Shown here piece after piece: positions 7,407 through 18,013 of a stretch of DNA of 64,000 bases. The translations under genes were made by a program, and so were the position numbers. The DNA is taken from NCBI RefSeq assembly GCF_020144665.1, contig NZ_JAAHBQ010000009.1, forward strand, positions 37,853 through 101,852, written 5' to 3'. This DNA is from Oscillatoria salina IIICB1 (lineage in GTDB: Bacteria; Cyanobacteriota; Cyanobacteriia; Cyanobacteriales; SIO1D9). How positions within the stretch are numbered: the stretch's first letter is position 1; each line of letters begins with the position of its first letter. The notes beneath the pieces are model-generated. The model did no database searches. It was not told the origin of the DNA and saw only the letters and a program-made list of their open reading frames with translations.

Positions 7407-10400
7407 TTAGGGATTTTGCCTTAAAAGCTTGATAATTTGCGCTACTAGCTTTCTCGGCGGTACTGGTTTACTTAAATGAACTTGGAAACCTGCGGCAAGA
7501 ATTTGTTCTCGCTCAGTTTCTGAAGCATAAGCAGTGAGAGCAATAGCGGGAATTGCGGCTGTTGATTCTCCAGCGCGAATTTCCTTAATTAACTCGTAAC
7601 CGTCCATTTCTGGCATTGCTATATCGCTAATCAAAAGATCGAACTGAGAAGAAGCCAGATTTGCTAATGCTTCTTTTGCACAAGCTACAGCTTCAATAAT
7701 TGCTCCTGACTGTTCGAGTATAAAGCTAACTAATTCGCGGTTATCAGCTTCATCTTCTACTACCAAAATTCTCACCCCAGCCAAAGAAACAGAATTAGCT
7801 TTCTTGGGTTGCTGTTTGAATTTATCTTGCTTAATTTCACATAAAGGTAAAGTAACAGTAAATGTGGCTCCTTGGTTTTTTCCGGCACTATAAACACTAA
7901 CTTTGCCACCGTGTAACTCAGTTAAATAACGGACGATCGCCAAACCTAATCCCAAACCGCCAAACGAGCGAGTCCGGCTACTATTTTCTTGACGGAAGTA
8001 TTCAAACAGAAAAGGCAAAAACTCTGGATCGATACCTTCACCCGTGTCTCGAACTTCAATTTTCGCTTGGCGCCGATCCTCATCAAGTCGGACTTCAATT
8101 TTGCCGCCTTCTGGTGTAAATTTTACCGCATTAGAAAGTAAATTCCACATTATTTGTTGCAGTCGGTTAGAATCTCCTTTAACTCGATCGTTCTCTATTT
8201 CTAAGTTGGTAATAATTTCAATTGACTTGGCTTCTGCGGCTAAATGAATAGTTTCAATAGCTGCTTTGATAATTGGCGTTAAAGATACTTCAGTAGCATT
8301 AAGAGAAAGTTTGCCGCGTAAAATTCGAGAAACGTCGAGCAAGTCTTCAATTAAGCGATGTTGAATTTGGGCATTCCGGGCAATTGTTTCTAAAGCTTTC
8401 GCCGTTGTCGCTTTGTTAAATTGTTTTCTTTGTAATAGTTTTGACCAACCGAGAATTGAGTTCATGGGGGTTCTCAATTCGTGAGAAAGCACTGCTAAAA
8501 ATTCATCTTTAACTCGGTTAGCTGCTTCGGCTTCTGCACGAGCAGCTTTTTCTCTAGTTAAGAGAATCTCGCGTTCGGCTTCGGCTTGTTTGCGTTGGGT
8601 TAAATCAATGACAAAACAAACAGTTTGTTCGCTCGATCCCTTTAACAAAGCACCTGCTAAGAAAATTGGTATGCGAGTGCCATCGCGGCGAAAATATTCT
8701 TTTTCATAAGGCGTACAAATTCCCGTCGTAGAAATTTCTCTGACTTTTTGGCGATCTAATTCTTGATATTCCGGTGGAGTCATTTTTTTCCAATGCAAAT
8801 TTCCTGCTTCTAAATCAGCTTTGGTATAACCGACCATTGCTAAGAAAGCATCGTTCGCATCGGAAATTTTCCCTTCAAGATCGGGAAAAATTACGCCGAT
8901 AATATTTGACTCAAATAAACGCCGAAATTTCGATTCACTTTCACTCAAAGCTTGTTCGGAAAGCTTACGAGCAGTAATATCGAGTAGTAAACCATCCCAA
9001 ATCAAACCGCCATCTGATTGCTGAGTAGCTTTAGCTAGTCCGCTAATCCATTTGATTTGACCGGAGGGAGTAATAATTCGCCATTCGTGTCGCCAAGAAT
9101 TGCCTGTATCGGCTACCGCAGAAACTGATTCTTCAAAGGCATTAAGATCGTCAGGATGGACTAACGACCAAAGTAACTCGGCGTTAGCTGCGATCGCCTG
9201 GGGTTCTAGTTCAAATAAGTCTTGACAGCCAGAACTAATATAGGTGAATTTGTCTTTTTTCTGGCGATCGTTGTACTGATAATAGCGATAAATGACGCCA
9301 GGTAAATTTTCTGCTAGCCGACTAAAGCGGGTTTGAAACTGTTCGAGTGCGATTTCGGTTTCTTTGCGATCGCTGATGTCGCGCCAAGTGGCAACAAAGC
9401 CATCTCTAAAGGGTACAATTCGGATGTCGAAGGCTCTTTCGAGATAGCGAAATCCGTATTTATCGGCGTAAGTTAGCGATTCTTTCACTAACGGTTGTCT
9501 GGTTTCGACTACTTGGCAATATTCGGCAAATAAGCCGCTATCGCGATGAGCAGGCAAAATTTCGCACAAACCGCGACCAATTTGTTCTTCAAAGCTGAGG
9601 CAATTATTTTTGCAAGCTGCGGCATTGACGTACTCGATGCGAAAATCAACGATCTCGCCTTCTGGGGAGCGAATGGCTGAGTAAATGCCAAAACAGTCGA
9701 GAATGTTTTCTATTGAGGTGCGAAACTGTTCTTCACTTTTTTCGAGTGCGGCTTTTTGACGTTGAGTTTCGCTGAGATCGAGGAGAAAGCAAACTCCTTC
9801 GCTTTGAGACTCTTCTAATAATGCTGCACCGAAGAGAATGGGGACGCGAGTGCCGTCGCGACGAAAGTATTCTTTTTCAAAAGGCGTGCAAACTTTTTTT
9901 TCGTGCATTTGAGCGATCGCTCTTTCGTCGAGGTGTTGATATTCTGGGGGAGTTAATTGTTGCCAGTTTAGTTTTCCTGTTTCTAAGTCGCGGCGATCGC
10001 GATCTAGAAGTTGCAAAAAAGCTTCGTTGGCTTCGACGAGCGTGCCGTTAGTATTCCAAAAGGCGATCGCGAGTAAGTTTGACTCGAAAATACACCGAAA
10101 GCGCGATTCACTTTGTCGCAGAGCTATCTCAATTTGTTTATAATCGGTGACATCTCGACAAATACTCATTACTGAGGCTACTTCGCCGTTTTTTCCCCAT
10201 TCTGCTACTGTTTGAGTTTGGTAGTAGCGCAATCCTGCTGGTGAGGTAAACTCAAATTCCCAAAAGTCAGCTTTTCCCGTGTGAAAAATATTTTCTATTC
10301 GCTGTTGCCAATCCCTTACTGATTGTTCGGGAAAGCCTATTTCGGCATTAGTTTTACCAATAAATTCTTTTGGAGATCTTCCCGTTGCTTTGGTAAGCGC

Positions 10401-11525
10401 AGGATTCACATAAAGATGGCGTAATTGGCGATCGAAGCGAGAAATTAGATCGGGTGAATTTTCTGCTAAACTACGGAATTTTTCTTCTTGTTCGTGTAGT
10501 GCTTGTTGGACTTTTTTGTATTCAGTAATCTCGGTGATTGTTACGCCAATCCCGATTATTTCTGCATTTTGGCAACGTACGGGGAAATAGTTACTTAACC
10601 AGTACCGTTCTTCTCCTGCGGGTACCTCTCCTAAATTAGTTTCTTCTAAATTTAAAACTGCTTCTCCGGTCGTTAAAATTTTTCGGTGGCGCCGATCGAG
10701 AATATTCGCTAATTTGCTGGGTAGGATCTCCCAAACTGTTTTGCCGATATGTGCTTTGGGGCTAGCTTTGTTTAAATTAGCTAGATATTCATTAACTTTA
10801 ACAAAACGAATCTGGCGATCGAGAAAAGCTACGCCGATGGGCGCGCTTTTTAGTAATGCTGCTAAAAAAAATTGCTCTTGAGCTAATTGGGCTATATTTA
10901 CCTTTTCTCCTGCACAATCCGCACATTCTTCAATTTGACTTGATTGAGAATTAATCTCTTTTTCTAAGAGACAATTCCTTGATGATAATTCTTTCGATTC
11001 GTCTTCTTTTTTCGCTAAATCTGTCTGTTTTGGCTGGTTGATTTTCGTTGCTGCGATTAACTTTTGCTCTTTTTCTAAGTTTACTATTTGCAGTAAATGC
11101 CAGCCATATTCTCCATCAATTTGTTTCAGGCGACAAGTAAATTCTCCTTCAGTTTCCTTTTGCCAATCTTGACGATCTTCTGGATGAATAACTTGTTGCC
11201 ATTCAATACCATGACTTTGCTCCTCTGTCAAGCCAGTATAATCGAACCAACGCTGATTAAAATATTTTCCAGTGCTATCGGCGTCAATTATCCAGGTTAG
11301 TTGGGGGAGATTTTGCACGATTAGGCGATCGCGCTTGAGTTGTTCGACGACGAGATCGGCTTTTTTTTTCGGTAAGGCGATCGCTAGCAAACCAATTGCA
11401 CCAAACAACCAAGGGACAACTGTTAATTCTTGTAAAGGAGATTTTACCTGAAATAGTATTCCCGCAGCAATCAAAGCCGTAACTAGCCAATAATACCTTT
11501 GTGGAATCGGAGTAACTTTCAACAT
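7407..11525 (-). CDS. Membrane hybrid histidine kinase with seven PAS domains and a C-terminal receiver
   Basis: A 1372-residue protein. Two short membrane helices (about 11-27 and 35-51) precede roughly seven PAS units (about 66-155, 217-340, 345-465, 470-592, 597-722, 729-853, 861-975). PAS4 and PAS7 are near twins sharing LTPPEYQ-like and KEYFRRDGTR blocks. The HisKA box is LSHELRTPMNSILGW with His1015. The ATP-binding domain has NLLSNAVKFTPEGG, DTGEGI and GLGLGLAIV. The receiver (about 1250-1370) has acidic EDE, phospho-acceptor Asp1301 in LLISDIAMPEMDGYE and Lys1353 in LSKP. It should autophosphorylate and pass phosphate to its own receiver. The signal is not evident from sequence. It is divergent from the next kinase across a 423-bp gap. 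Confidence 0.88.
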   Translation of the reverse strand: MLKVTPIPQRYYWLVTALIAAGILFQVKSPLQELTVVPWLFGAIGLLAIALPKKKADLVVEQLKRDRLIVQNLPQLTWIIDADSTGKYFNQRWFDYTGLTEEQSHGIEWQQVIHPEDRQDWQKETEGEFTCRLKQIDGEYGWHLLQIVNLEKEQKLIAATKINQPKQTDLAKKEDESKELSSRNCLLEKEINSQSSQIEECADCAGEKVNIAQLAQEQFFLAALLKSAPIGVAFLDRQIRFVKVNEYLANLNKASPKAHIGKTVWEILPSKLANILDRRHRKILTTGEAVLNLEETNLGEVPAGEERYWLSNYFPVRCQNAEIIGIGVTITEITEYKKVQQALHEQEEKFRSLAENSPDLISRFDRQLRHLYVNPALTKATGRSPKEFIGKTNAEIGFPEQSVRDWQQRIENIFHTGKADFWEFEFTSPAGLRYYQTQTVAEWGKNGEVASVMSICRDVTDYKQIEIALRQSESRFRCIFESNLLAIAFWNTNGTLVEANEAFLQLLDRDRRDLETGKLNWQQLTPPEYQHLDERAIAQMHEKKVCTPFEKEYFRRDGTRVPILFGAALLEESQSEGVCFLLDLSETQRQKAALEKSEEQFRTSIENILDCFGIYSAIRSPEGEIVDFRIEYVNAAACKNNCLSFEEQIGRGLCEILPAHRDSGLFAEYCQVVETRQPLVKESLTYADKYGFRYLERAFDIRIVPFRDGFVATWRDISDRKETEIALEQFQTRFSRLAENLPGVIYRYYQYNDRQKKDKFTYISSGCQDLFELEPQAIAANAELLWSLVHPDDLNAFEESVSAVADTGNSWRHEWRIITPSGQIKWISGLAKATQQSDGGLIWDGLLLDITARKLSEQALSESESKFRRLFESNIIGVIFPDLEGKISDANDAFLAMVGYTKADLEAGNLHWKKMTPPEYQELDRQKVREISTTGICTPYEKEYFRRDGTRIPIFLAGALLKGSSEQTVCFVIDLTQRKQAEAEREILLTREKAARAEAEAANRVKDEFLAVLSHELRTPMNSILGWSKLLQRKQFNKATTAKALETIARNAQIQHRLIEDLLDVSRILRGKLSLNATEVSLTPIIKAAIETIHLAAEAKSIEIITNLEIENDRVKGDSNRLQQIMWNLLSNAVKFTPEGGKIEVRLDEDRRQAKIEVRDTGEGIDPEFLPFLFEYFRQENSSRTRSFGGLGLGLAIVRYLTELHGGKVSVYSAGKNQGATFTVTLPLCEIKQDKFKQQPKKANSVSLAGVRILVVEDEADNRELVSFILEQSGAIIEAVACAKEALANLASSQFDLLISDIAMPEMDGYELIKEIRAGESTAAIPAIALTAYASETEREQILAAGFQVHLSKPVPPRKLVAQIIKLLRQNP

Positions 11526-11948
11526 TAAGAGATTGACCGATTTTTAACTACTAACGTCCTCAAATCCGGTAGATTCACCGTCAAATTTCGTCTATATCGG
11601 GAAACCAAGTCCCTGACTGCAAATTCCTGGATCGGTGTTTCTTCGTCACTATCCGGATTTCACTTGAGAGCAAATTTCCGTCAATTTTAAGCTAAGGTGT
11701 TATTTTTTTACACTCCCCCTAGGGTCGATTTTGGCGATCGATTTACCTATTTTCGGCAAAATGTAAGTACAATTACCATAAAAACAACTTTGTTCTCATT
11801 AATTTTTGTAAAAAAATGGCTCTTATCTAGAGGAAACTAGAAAATGTACAACTAGACTAGGATTTTGAACCAACTACTAATGATTATCAATTAAAGTCTT
11901 GTCATTTTTCCTGCTGGAGTTTCTTCATTTTCAAGTTATTAAAAGCAA
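11526..11948. other. Divergent intergenic region between two large kinases (423 bp)
   Basis: AT-rich spacer that must hold the promoters of both flanking kinase genes. A partial direct or inverted theme CTAGAGGAAACTAG and ACTAGACTAGG occurs around 11828-11861. No small open reading frame with a good ribosome site and no clear terminator was seen. Confidence 0.4.
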
Positions 11949-14900
11949 ATGTCATCTGACCAAAGAAGGATAAATAGATCGGAAAAGGCAAAATTAATTC
12001 AGATTTTGCAATTGCTAGGTAAAATTGCCACTATTACCGTCATTTGTCTTGGCTGTGTGGTAATCCTTGGTTGGACATTCAAAATTGCCATCCTCAAGAG
12101 TGTCATTCCGGGGACAGTATCGATGAAATCTAGCACAGCGATCGCGCTAATCTTAAGCGCAATTGCCTTAAACATCTGGCAACAAGTATACCAAAGAAAC
12201 TCGCCAAATCCTACCCGCAGCTATTGTTTAATTTATAGCTGCTTATTTTTGGTATTAATCATTGCCTTAGTTACCCTAATTCAGTATACTTTTCAACTAA
12301 ACTTAGGCATCGACCAACTAATTTTCAAAGTCGCACCCGACTCCGTAGATGCCGCAGCCAAAGGCAAAATGGCTCCCAATACAGCAATTAGTTTTTTATT
12401 AATCGCCTTAGCCTTACTGCTGTTAATTAAAAGAATTTATCGTCCGGCACATTGTTTTGCCATAATTACTTTTTTAATTGCTTTTGTTGCCTTAACTGGA
12501 CACGCTTACCATCTTATCTTTTTTTACGGGATTGGTTCGCCAACCGGGATGGCAATTCACACGGCAATTAGCTTTATTTGTTTATCATTAGGAATTTTGT
12601 TTACAGTTCCCGAAAAAGGTGTAATGAAACTTTTAATCAGTCAAAATGCTGGGGGCGTTGCTCTCCGCAATCTTTTACCAGTGACAATTCTTTTTCCTAC
12701 CTTACTAGGATGGTTGTTGCTAATAATTTTTCAAGATCAAATAGCCACAAATTCTTGGATAATTGCGTTATTTAGCGTCGGTAATGTCATAGTTTTCTCC
12801 TTAATACTCTGGTTAAATGCCAACAAACTCGATCGTTTAGATTTGCAGCGAGATCGATATTTTCAAGAACTTGTAGAAAGCGAAGATAAATTCCGCGCTA
12901 TTTTCAACCAGACTTTTCAATTTATCGGACTACTCAAACCAGACGGGACAATTTTAGAAGTAAATCAAACCGCATTAGAATTTAGCGGAGTTGCCAAAAA
13001 AGACGTAATTGGTAAACCATTTTGGGAACCTCGTTGGTGGATTCCAGACACAGAAACCGAACAACAATTGCGAAACGCGATCGCTCTTGCCGCTAGAGGT
13101 GAATTTATCCGTTATGAAGTGGATGTTCGAAGTAAAGAAAATCAGGTAATCACGATTGATTTTTCCCTCAAACCAATTAGCGACGAAAATGGAGAAGTAA
13201 TTTTATTAGTTCCCGAAGGAAGAGACATTAGCAAACACAAACAAGCCGAAAAAGCCCTAGCCAACTTCACCAAAGAATTAGAAAATCGAGTTAGAGAAAG
13301 AACTACCGAACTTGCAGCCACAAATAAATCTTTACGTCGAGAATTGCGCTTGCGACAACGGGCAGAAACGATCTTGAGAGGACAAAATAAAATTCTCGAA
13401 AGAATTGCTTGGGATTTGCCACTCTCAGAAACTTTAGCAGCAATTACTACTTTAATTGAATCTCAAGCCGAACAAGCTTTATGTACAATTCTCCTGCTCG
13501 ACGAAACAAAAACGATCTTACATTATGCTGCGGCTGAAAGTTTGCCCGCAGACTTTAAAAAATTCATGGCAAATGGTTTAGTAATCGGCGAAAATGTTGG
13601 CAGTTGTGGCACCGCAGCTTATCGAGGCGAACCAGTTATCGTTACCGACATTGCTAGCGATCCTCTTTGGCGAGATTATCGAGATTACGCTTTACAATTT
13701 GGACTTCATGCTTGTTGGTCGATCCCAATTTGGAACAGTAAAAGTGAAGTTATTGGCACATTTGCAATATACTATCCTACTCCTCGCTCCCCCAGCAAAA
13801 ACGATTGGGAATTAATCGAATTATCCACTGGATTAGCCGCAGTCGCGATCGAAACTAAGCAAAATCAACAAGCTTTAGCCGCCAGCGAAGAAAGATTTCG
13901 TCAGGCGATCGTCAATGCTCCTTTTCCAGTGGTTATTCATGCAGAAAATGGTAAAATACTGCAAATCAATCGAGTTTGGACAGAATTAACCGGATATACT
14001 CCAGAAGATCTTCCGACGATCGCCGAATGGACAGAAAAAGCTTATGGGGAACGTCAGGAAATTGTGCGATCGCAAATCGATCGCTTGTACGATTTAAACG
14101 AACGCATCGACGAAGGTGAATTTACGATTACTACGGCTAGCGGCGACAAGCGGATTTGGGATTTTAGTTCTGCTCCTTTAGGCATTCTCCCTAACAACGG
14201 GCGTATGGTAATTTCAATGGCAATGGATATAACTCAGCGCAAACAGGCACAATTAGCTTTAGCTCAAAGTGAAGCAAGTTTGCGTCGCTTAGTAGAAGCT
14301 AATATTATTGGCGTTTTCTTCGCTAACTTAAGTGGGACGATTTTTGATGCGAATGATGCTTTTCTCAATCTAATTGGTTATACTCGCGAAGATTTAGCCG
14401 CAGGAGAACTTTCTTGGATTAAATTAACTCCCCCAGAATACAGCAGCCAAGATCGAGAACAAAATCAAAAACTGGCAGAGACAGGAGTTTCCGATACTAT
14501 CGAAAAAGAATACATTCGTAAAGATGGTAGTCGGGTTCCGGTTTTAGTTGGGGTTGCCGCGATCGCCGCCGAAGAGGAAAATTATGGTGTTTGTTTTGTC
14601 GTCGATCTTAGCGATCGCGTGCGAGCAGAACAAGCTTTGCAACTTCGCCTCAAACAACAAGCCGCCGTTGGCGATCTCAGTCAATTAGCACTTTTAGGGA
14701 TGGATCTTGATGTAGTTTTTGCTTGCGCTACTGACCTGGTCGCGAAAAATCTCCATGTAGAGTATTGTAAGGTTTTGCAGCTATTACCCGATGGTAACTC
14801 TTTACTGCTGCGCTCTGGAGTCGGTTGGCAACCGGGACTTGTCGGTCAAGCTACTGTGGGTACTGACCTCGATTCCCAAGCGGGTTATACTTTACTTTCC

Positions 14901-15899
14901 CACGAACCAGTCGTGGTGGAAGATTTACGCACCGAAACTCGTTTTAGCGGTCCGCCACTACTCAGAGAACATCGAGTTATTAGCGGCATGAGTGTAATTA
15001 TTTCCGGAAAAAACCGTCCTTTTGGCATCCTCGGCGCTCATACCACTTCTCATCGCCAGTTTAGCCACGAGGACATTAATTTTCTTCAGCTTATAGCTAA
15101 TGTCCTCGCGACCGCAATTGAACGCCACCAAGCAGAAACCGAAATTCAGCAACTTAATGCCTCTCTCGAAGCACGAGTACAACAACGTACTCAACAACTC
15201 GAAGAACTTAATCAAGAATTAGCAGCTTTTGCTTATTCTGTCTCTCACGATCTTCGCGCTCCTCTGCGAGCAATGCAAGGATTTTCGATCGCTTTACTGG
15301 AAGATTATGGCGATCGACTTGATGAACTTGGTCAAAATTATGCCCATCGCATTGTTAATGCCGCAGCCCGGATGGATAATTTGATCCAAGACTTACTCGC
15401 TTACAGTCGTTTGGGTCGTACCGATATTAAATTACAACGAGTTAATCTCCAAGTCGCGATCGCTCAGGTATTATCTGAACTGGAAAGCGAATTGCAAGCT
15501 CAACAAGCTCAAGTAAAAGTCGAACAACCCCTCGGATTCGTCATTGCTAATAGTCGGATTCTCCAGCAAATTTTGCTGAATTTATTAACTAATGCCCTTA
15601 AATTTGTTCCTCCTGAAGTCCCACCTCAAGTACGAATCCGTACAGAAGAAAAAAACGATCGCCTCTATCTTTGGGTAGAAGATAATGGTATCGGTATCGC
15701 TCCCGAACACCAAGAAAGGATTTTTCGCGTTTTCGAGCGTTTGCATGGAGTCGAAACTTATCCAGGTACGGGAATCGGCTTGGCGATCGTGCGCAAAGGT
15801 ATTGAACGTTTAGGTGGTAGTTGTGGAGTAAAATCAATTCTAGGTCAAGGAAGTCGTTTTTGGCTTTCTTTGCCAAAAAGTGAAAAAAATCAGCAATAG
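11949..15899 (+). CDS. Multi-pass membrane PAS/GAF histidine kinase
   Basis: A 1316-residue protein. The first 290 residues hold about eight hydrophobic segments (near 26-45, 59-78, 95-118, 144-160, 168-190, 201-219, 242-261, 268-290), forming an uncharacterised membrane sensor region. Then come PAS (about 310-432), coiled coil (435-470), GAF (about 485-640), two PAS units (645-765 and 775-893), a second GAF (about 905-1060), another coiled coil, and a phytochrome-type HisKA box FAYSVSHDLRAPLRAMQGF with His1100. The ATPase part shows NLLTNALKFV, DNGIGI and GTGIGLAIV. There is no receiver, and three downstream genes encode receivers, the first an Rcp1-type regulator that could accept its phosphate. 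Neither GAF shows the cysteine motif of bilin-binding GAFs. Confidence 0.87.
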   Translation: MSSDQRRINRSEKAKLIQILQLLGKIATITVICLGCVVILGWTFKIAILKSVIPGTVSMKSSTAIALILSAIALNIWQQVYQRNSPNPTRSYCLIYSCLFLVLIIALVTLIQYTFQLNLGIDQLIFKVAPDSVDAAAKGKMAPNTAISFLLIALALLLLIKRIYRPAHCFAIITFLIAFVALTGHAYHLIFFYGIGSPTGMAIHTAISFICLSLGILFTVPEKGVMKLLISQNAGGVALRNLLPVTILFPTLLGWLLLIIFQDQIATNSWIIALFSVGNVIVFSLILWLNANKLDRLDLQRDRYFQELVESEDKFRAIFNQTFQFIGLLKPDGTILEVNQTALEFSGVAKKDVIGKPFWEPRWWIPDTETEQQLRNAIALAARGEFIRYEVDVRSKENQVITIDFSLKPISDENGEVILLVPEGRDISKHKQAEKALANFTKELENRVRERTTELAATNKSLRRELRLRQRAETILRGQNKILERIAWDLPLSETLAAITTLIESQAEQALCTILLLDETKTILHYAAAESLPADFKKFMANGLVIGENVGSCGTAAYRGEPVIVTDIASDPLWRDYRDYALQFGLHACWSIPIWNSKSEVIGTFAIYYPTPRSPSKNDWELIELSTGLAAVAIETKQNQQALAASEERFRQAIVNAPFPVVIHAENGKILQINRVWTELTGYTPEDLPTIAEWTEKAYGERQEIVRSQIDRLYDLNERIDEGEFTITTASGDKRIWDFSSAPLGILPNNGRMVISMAMDITQRKQAQLALAQSEASLRRLVEANIIGVFFANLSGTIFDANDAFLNLIGYTREDLAAGELSWIKLTPPEYSSQDREQNQKLAETGVSDTIEKEYIRKDGSRVPVLVGVAAIAAEEENYGVCFVVDLSDRVRAEQALQLRLKQQAAVGDLSQLALLGMDLDVVFACATDLVAKNLHVEYCKVLQLLPDGNSLLLRSGVGWQPGLVGQATVGTDLDSQAGYTLLSHEPVVVEDLRTETRFSGPPLLREHRVISGMSVIISGKNRPFGILGAHTTSHRQFSHEDINFLQLIANVLATAIERHQAETEIQQLNASLEARVQQRTQQLEELNQELAAFAYSVSHDLRAPLRAMQGFSIALLEDYGDRLDELGQNYAHRIVNAAARMDNLIQDLLAYSRLGRTDIKLQRVNLQVAIAQVLSELESELQAQQAQVKVEQPLGFVIANSRILQQILLNLLTNALKFVPPEVPPQVRIRTEEKNDRLYLWVEDNGIGIAPEHQERIFRVFERLHGVETYPGTGIGLAIVRKGIERLGGSCGVKSILGQGSRFWLSLPKSEKNQQ

Positions 15900-15994
15900 T
15901 TTCCGTTATTTGGGGAAAAATGTTAACTTAATAGAGAAAATTCTCACCAATCTTAAGAAATGGTCAAAATTTAGCTTAATAAATAAAAAAGTAA

Positions 15995-16450
15995 ATGAAA
16001 CCAACAAATAAATATCCTATTTTATTAGTAGAAGATGATTCCAATGATGTTCTCTTGATTCAAAGAGCTTGCCGTCGTGCAACAATTGCTAATCCGGTGA
16101 TTGTGGTAGAAGATGGAGATGAAGCTGTAAGTTATCTTAGTGGTGAAGGAAAATATGCTGACCGAGAAACTTATCCTTTGCCTGTAATTATGTTATTAGA
16201 TTTGAAATTACCTCGGCGATCGGGTTTGGAAGTATTAACTTGGTTGAGAAATCAGCCAAGAGTCAAACGTTTGCCGGTAGTAGTTTTAACTTCTTCTCGC
16301 GAAAATCAAGATGTTGACCGAGCTTACGATATTGGCGTAAATTCTTATTTAATTAAACCAGTGGCTTTTGAGGATTTAATGGAATTAATCGCAAATCTCA
16401 ATATTTATTGGTTATTACTTAACGAGCATCCTTCTCTAGAAACAGCTTAA
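15995..16450 (+). CDS. Rcp1-type single-domain response regulator
   Basis: A 151-residue stand-alone receiver. It has the acidic pair at Asp14-Asp15, phospho-acceptor Asp69 in MLLDLKLPRRSGLEV, Thr/Ser in VVLTSSRE and Lys121 in SYLIKPVAF. The sequence is of the Rcp1 type that partners with phytochrome-class kinases. It lies 95 bp after the membrane kinase and 18 bp before a receiver-PAS-kinase gene, so it is a likely phosphate relay between them. No output domain is present. Confidence 0.88.
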   Translation: MKPTNKYPILLVEDDSNDVLLIQRACRRATIANPVIVVEDGDEAVSYLSGEGKYADRETYPLPVIMLLDLKLPRRSGLEVLTWLRNQPRVKRLPVVVLTSSRENQDVDRAYDIGVNSYLIKPVAFEDLMELIANLNIYWLLLNEHPSLETA

Positions 16451-16468
16451 ATTTAAGGGAATTAACCT

Positions 16469-17938
16469 GTGTTGCGAATTTTGCTCGTAGACGACAACCC
16501 TGACGATCGCTTGTTATGTGTCCGTGAATTAAAACGGGAATTTGCTCAGTTGGAGATCGAGCAAATTATCGATCCCCAAGGTCTAGAAGCGGCAATAACC
16601 GCAGATAAATATGATTTAGTAGTTACTGACTATCAACTTCGTTGGAGTAATGGGTTAAAAGTTTTGCAAGCGGTGAAAAAGCGCGATCGCTTTCGTCCTG
16701 TGGTAATGTTTACCAATACTGGAACTCAAGAAATTGCCGTGGAAGCGATGAAAGCAGGACTTGATGATTATGTGGTTAAGTCACCAAAGCATTTTGTCCG
16801 TTTACCCGTGACGGTGCGTTCGGTTTGGCGAAGTTCTCAATTGAAGCGAAGAACTGCTGAATTGGAGTTGCGTTTTCAATCTTTGTTGAATAATCTCGAT
16901 GTTGGGGTATTTCGCACTAATTTAGCTGGTGAGTTGTTGGAAGCTAATGCGGCTTTTTTGCAAATTATCGGCGTTGATTCTTTGTCTGAAGCGCAACAGT
17001 TGGATTTATCCCAGTTATATCGAACGGAAATAGCTAGTAAACAGCAGCGAGAATTAGAGTTACAGCAGCCAGAGGGGAAGAAGATTTGGTTGAGGGTAAA
17101 ACAAATTAAGATCGAAATTGATGGTAAAAGTTTTCTTGATGGTATCGTCGAAGATATTAGCGATCGCCGACAAGCAGAACTAGCCATTCGCGAACTTAAC
17201 CAAACTCTCGAACAACGCGTAAGCGATCGCACTAACAAACTCAAAGAAGTTAACGAAGAATTACAAGCTTTTGCTTATTCAGTTTCTCACGATCTCCAAG
17301 AACCTTTGCGAGCAATTCAAGGATTTTCCAGCATCTTTTTACAAGATTACGCTCAACAACTAGATTCTGAAGGTCAAAATTATGCTCGTCGTTTGCGTAA
17401 CGCTGCCCAACGTCTCACTGAAATGGTGCAAGACCTTCTCGACTATACTCGCATAACTCGTAACAAATTTCCAGTTGAACCTGTAGATTTGTCCTCAGTG
17501 GTTGAGCAAGTGTTAAACAATCTTGAAGTTTCGCTGCAAGAACGAAAAGCAGAAATTATCGTCGAGTCACCTTTACCCGTCGTACTCGCTAATGAGGCAA
17601 TTTTGATTCAAGTTCTCGCCAATATCTTGACAAATGCCATAAAATTTGTTAACAAAAACAATTTGCCAAAAGTTAGAATCCGTACAGACACCAGAGGCGA
17701 AATGGTGAGAATTTGGGTAGAAGACAATGGCATTGGGATTGAAGCGGACAAACAACAGCAAATTTTTCGCGTTTTTGAGCGATTACACGGAGTGGAGAGC
17801 TATCCAGGAACCGGAATCGGTTTGGCGATCGCTCGTAAAGGAATCGAACGACTTGGCGGAAAAATAGGTGTAGAATCAAGAGTGAATCAAGGCAGTAAGT
17901 TTTGGCTAGAATTAACAAAAATAGAAAATTGTGCATAA
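16469..17938 (+). CDS. Receiver-PAS-histidine kinase
   Basis: A 489-residue soluble protein starting at GTG 16469. The receiver (about 1-125) has Asp54 in LVVTDYQLRWSNG and Lys104 in VVKSPKH. A PAS domain follows (about 130-237), then a coiled coil, a phytochrome-type HisKA box AYSVSHDLQEPLRAIQGF with His274, and an ATPase domain with NILTNAIKFV, DNGIGI and GTGIGLAIA. N-terminal receivers on kinases usually gate kinase output, so this protein is probably an intermediate in a phosphorelay fed by the upstream regulator. The HisKA-ATPase half closely resembles that of the 1316-residue kinase upstream. Confidence 0.88.
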   Translation: MLRILLVDDNPDDRLLCVRELKREFAQLEIEQIIDPQGLEAAITADKYDLVVTDYQLRWSNGLKVLQAVKKRDRFRPVVMFTNTGTQEIAVEAMKAGLDDYVVKSPKHFVRLPVTVRSVWRSSQLKRRTAELELRFQSLLNNLDVGVFRTNLAGELLEANAAFLQIIGVDSLSEAQQLDLSQLYRTEIASKQQRELELQQPEGKKIWLRVKQIKIEIDGKSFLDGIVEDISDRRQAELAIRELNQTLEQRVSDRTNKLKEVNEELQAFAYSVSHDLQEPLRAIQGFSSIFLQDYAQQLDSEGQNYARRLRNAAQRLTEMVQDLLDYTRITRNKFPVEPVDLSSVVEQVLNNLEVSLQERKAEIIVESPLPVVLANEAILIQVLANILTNAIKFVNKNNLPKVRIRTDTRGEMVRIWVEDNGIGIEADKQQQIFRVFERLHGVESYPGTGIGLAIARKGIERLGGKIGVESRVNQGSKFWLELTKIENCA

Positions 17939-18013
17939 GTTTGACCTCAAGGTTTATTGCCTAAATTTGGCACAATCAATAGTTAACTCTGAGAAAATAG
18001 AGACAATAGCCAA

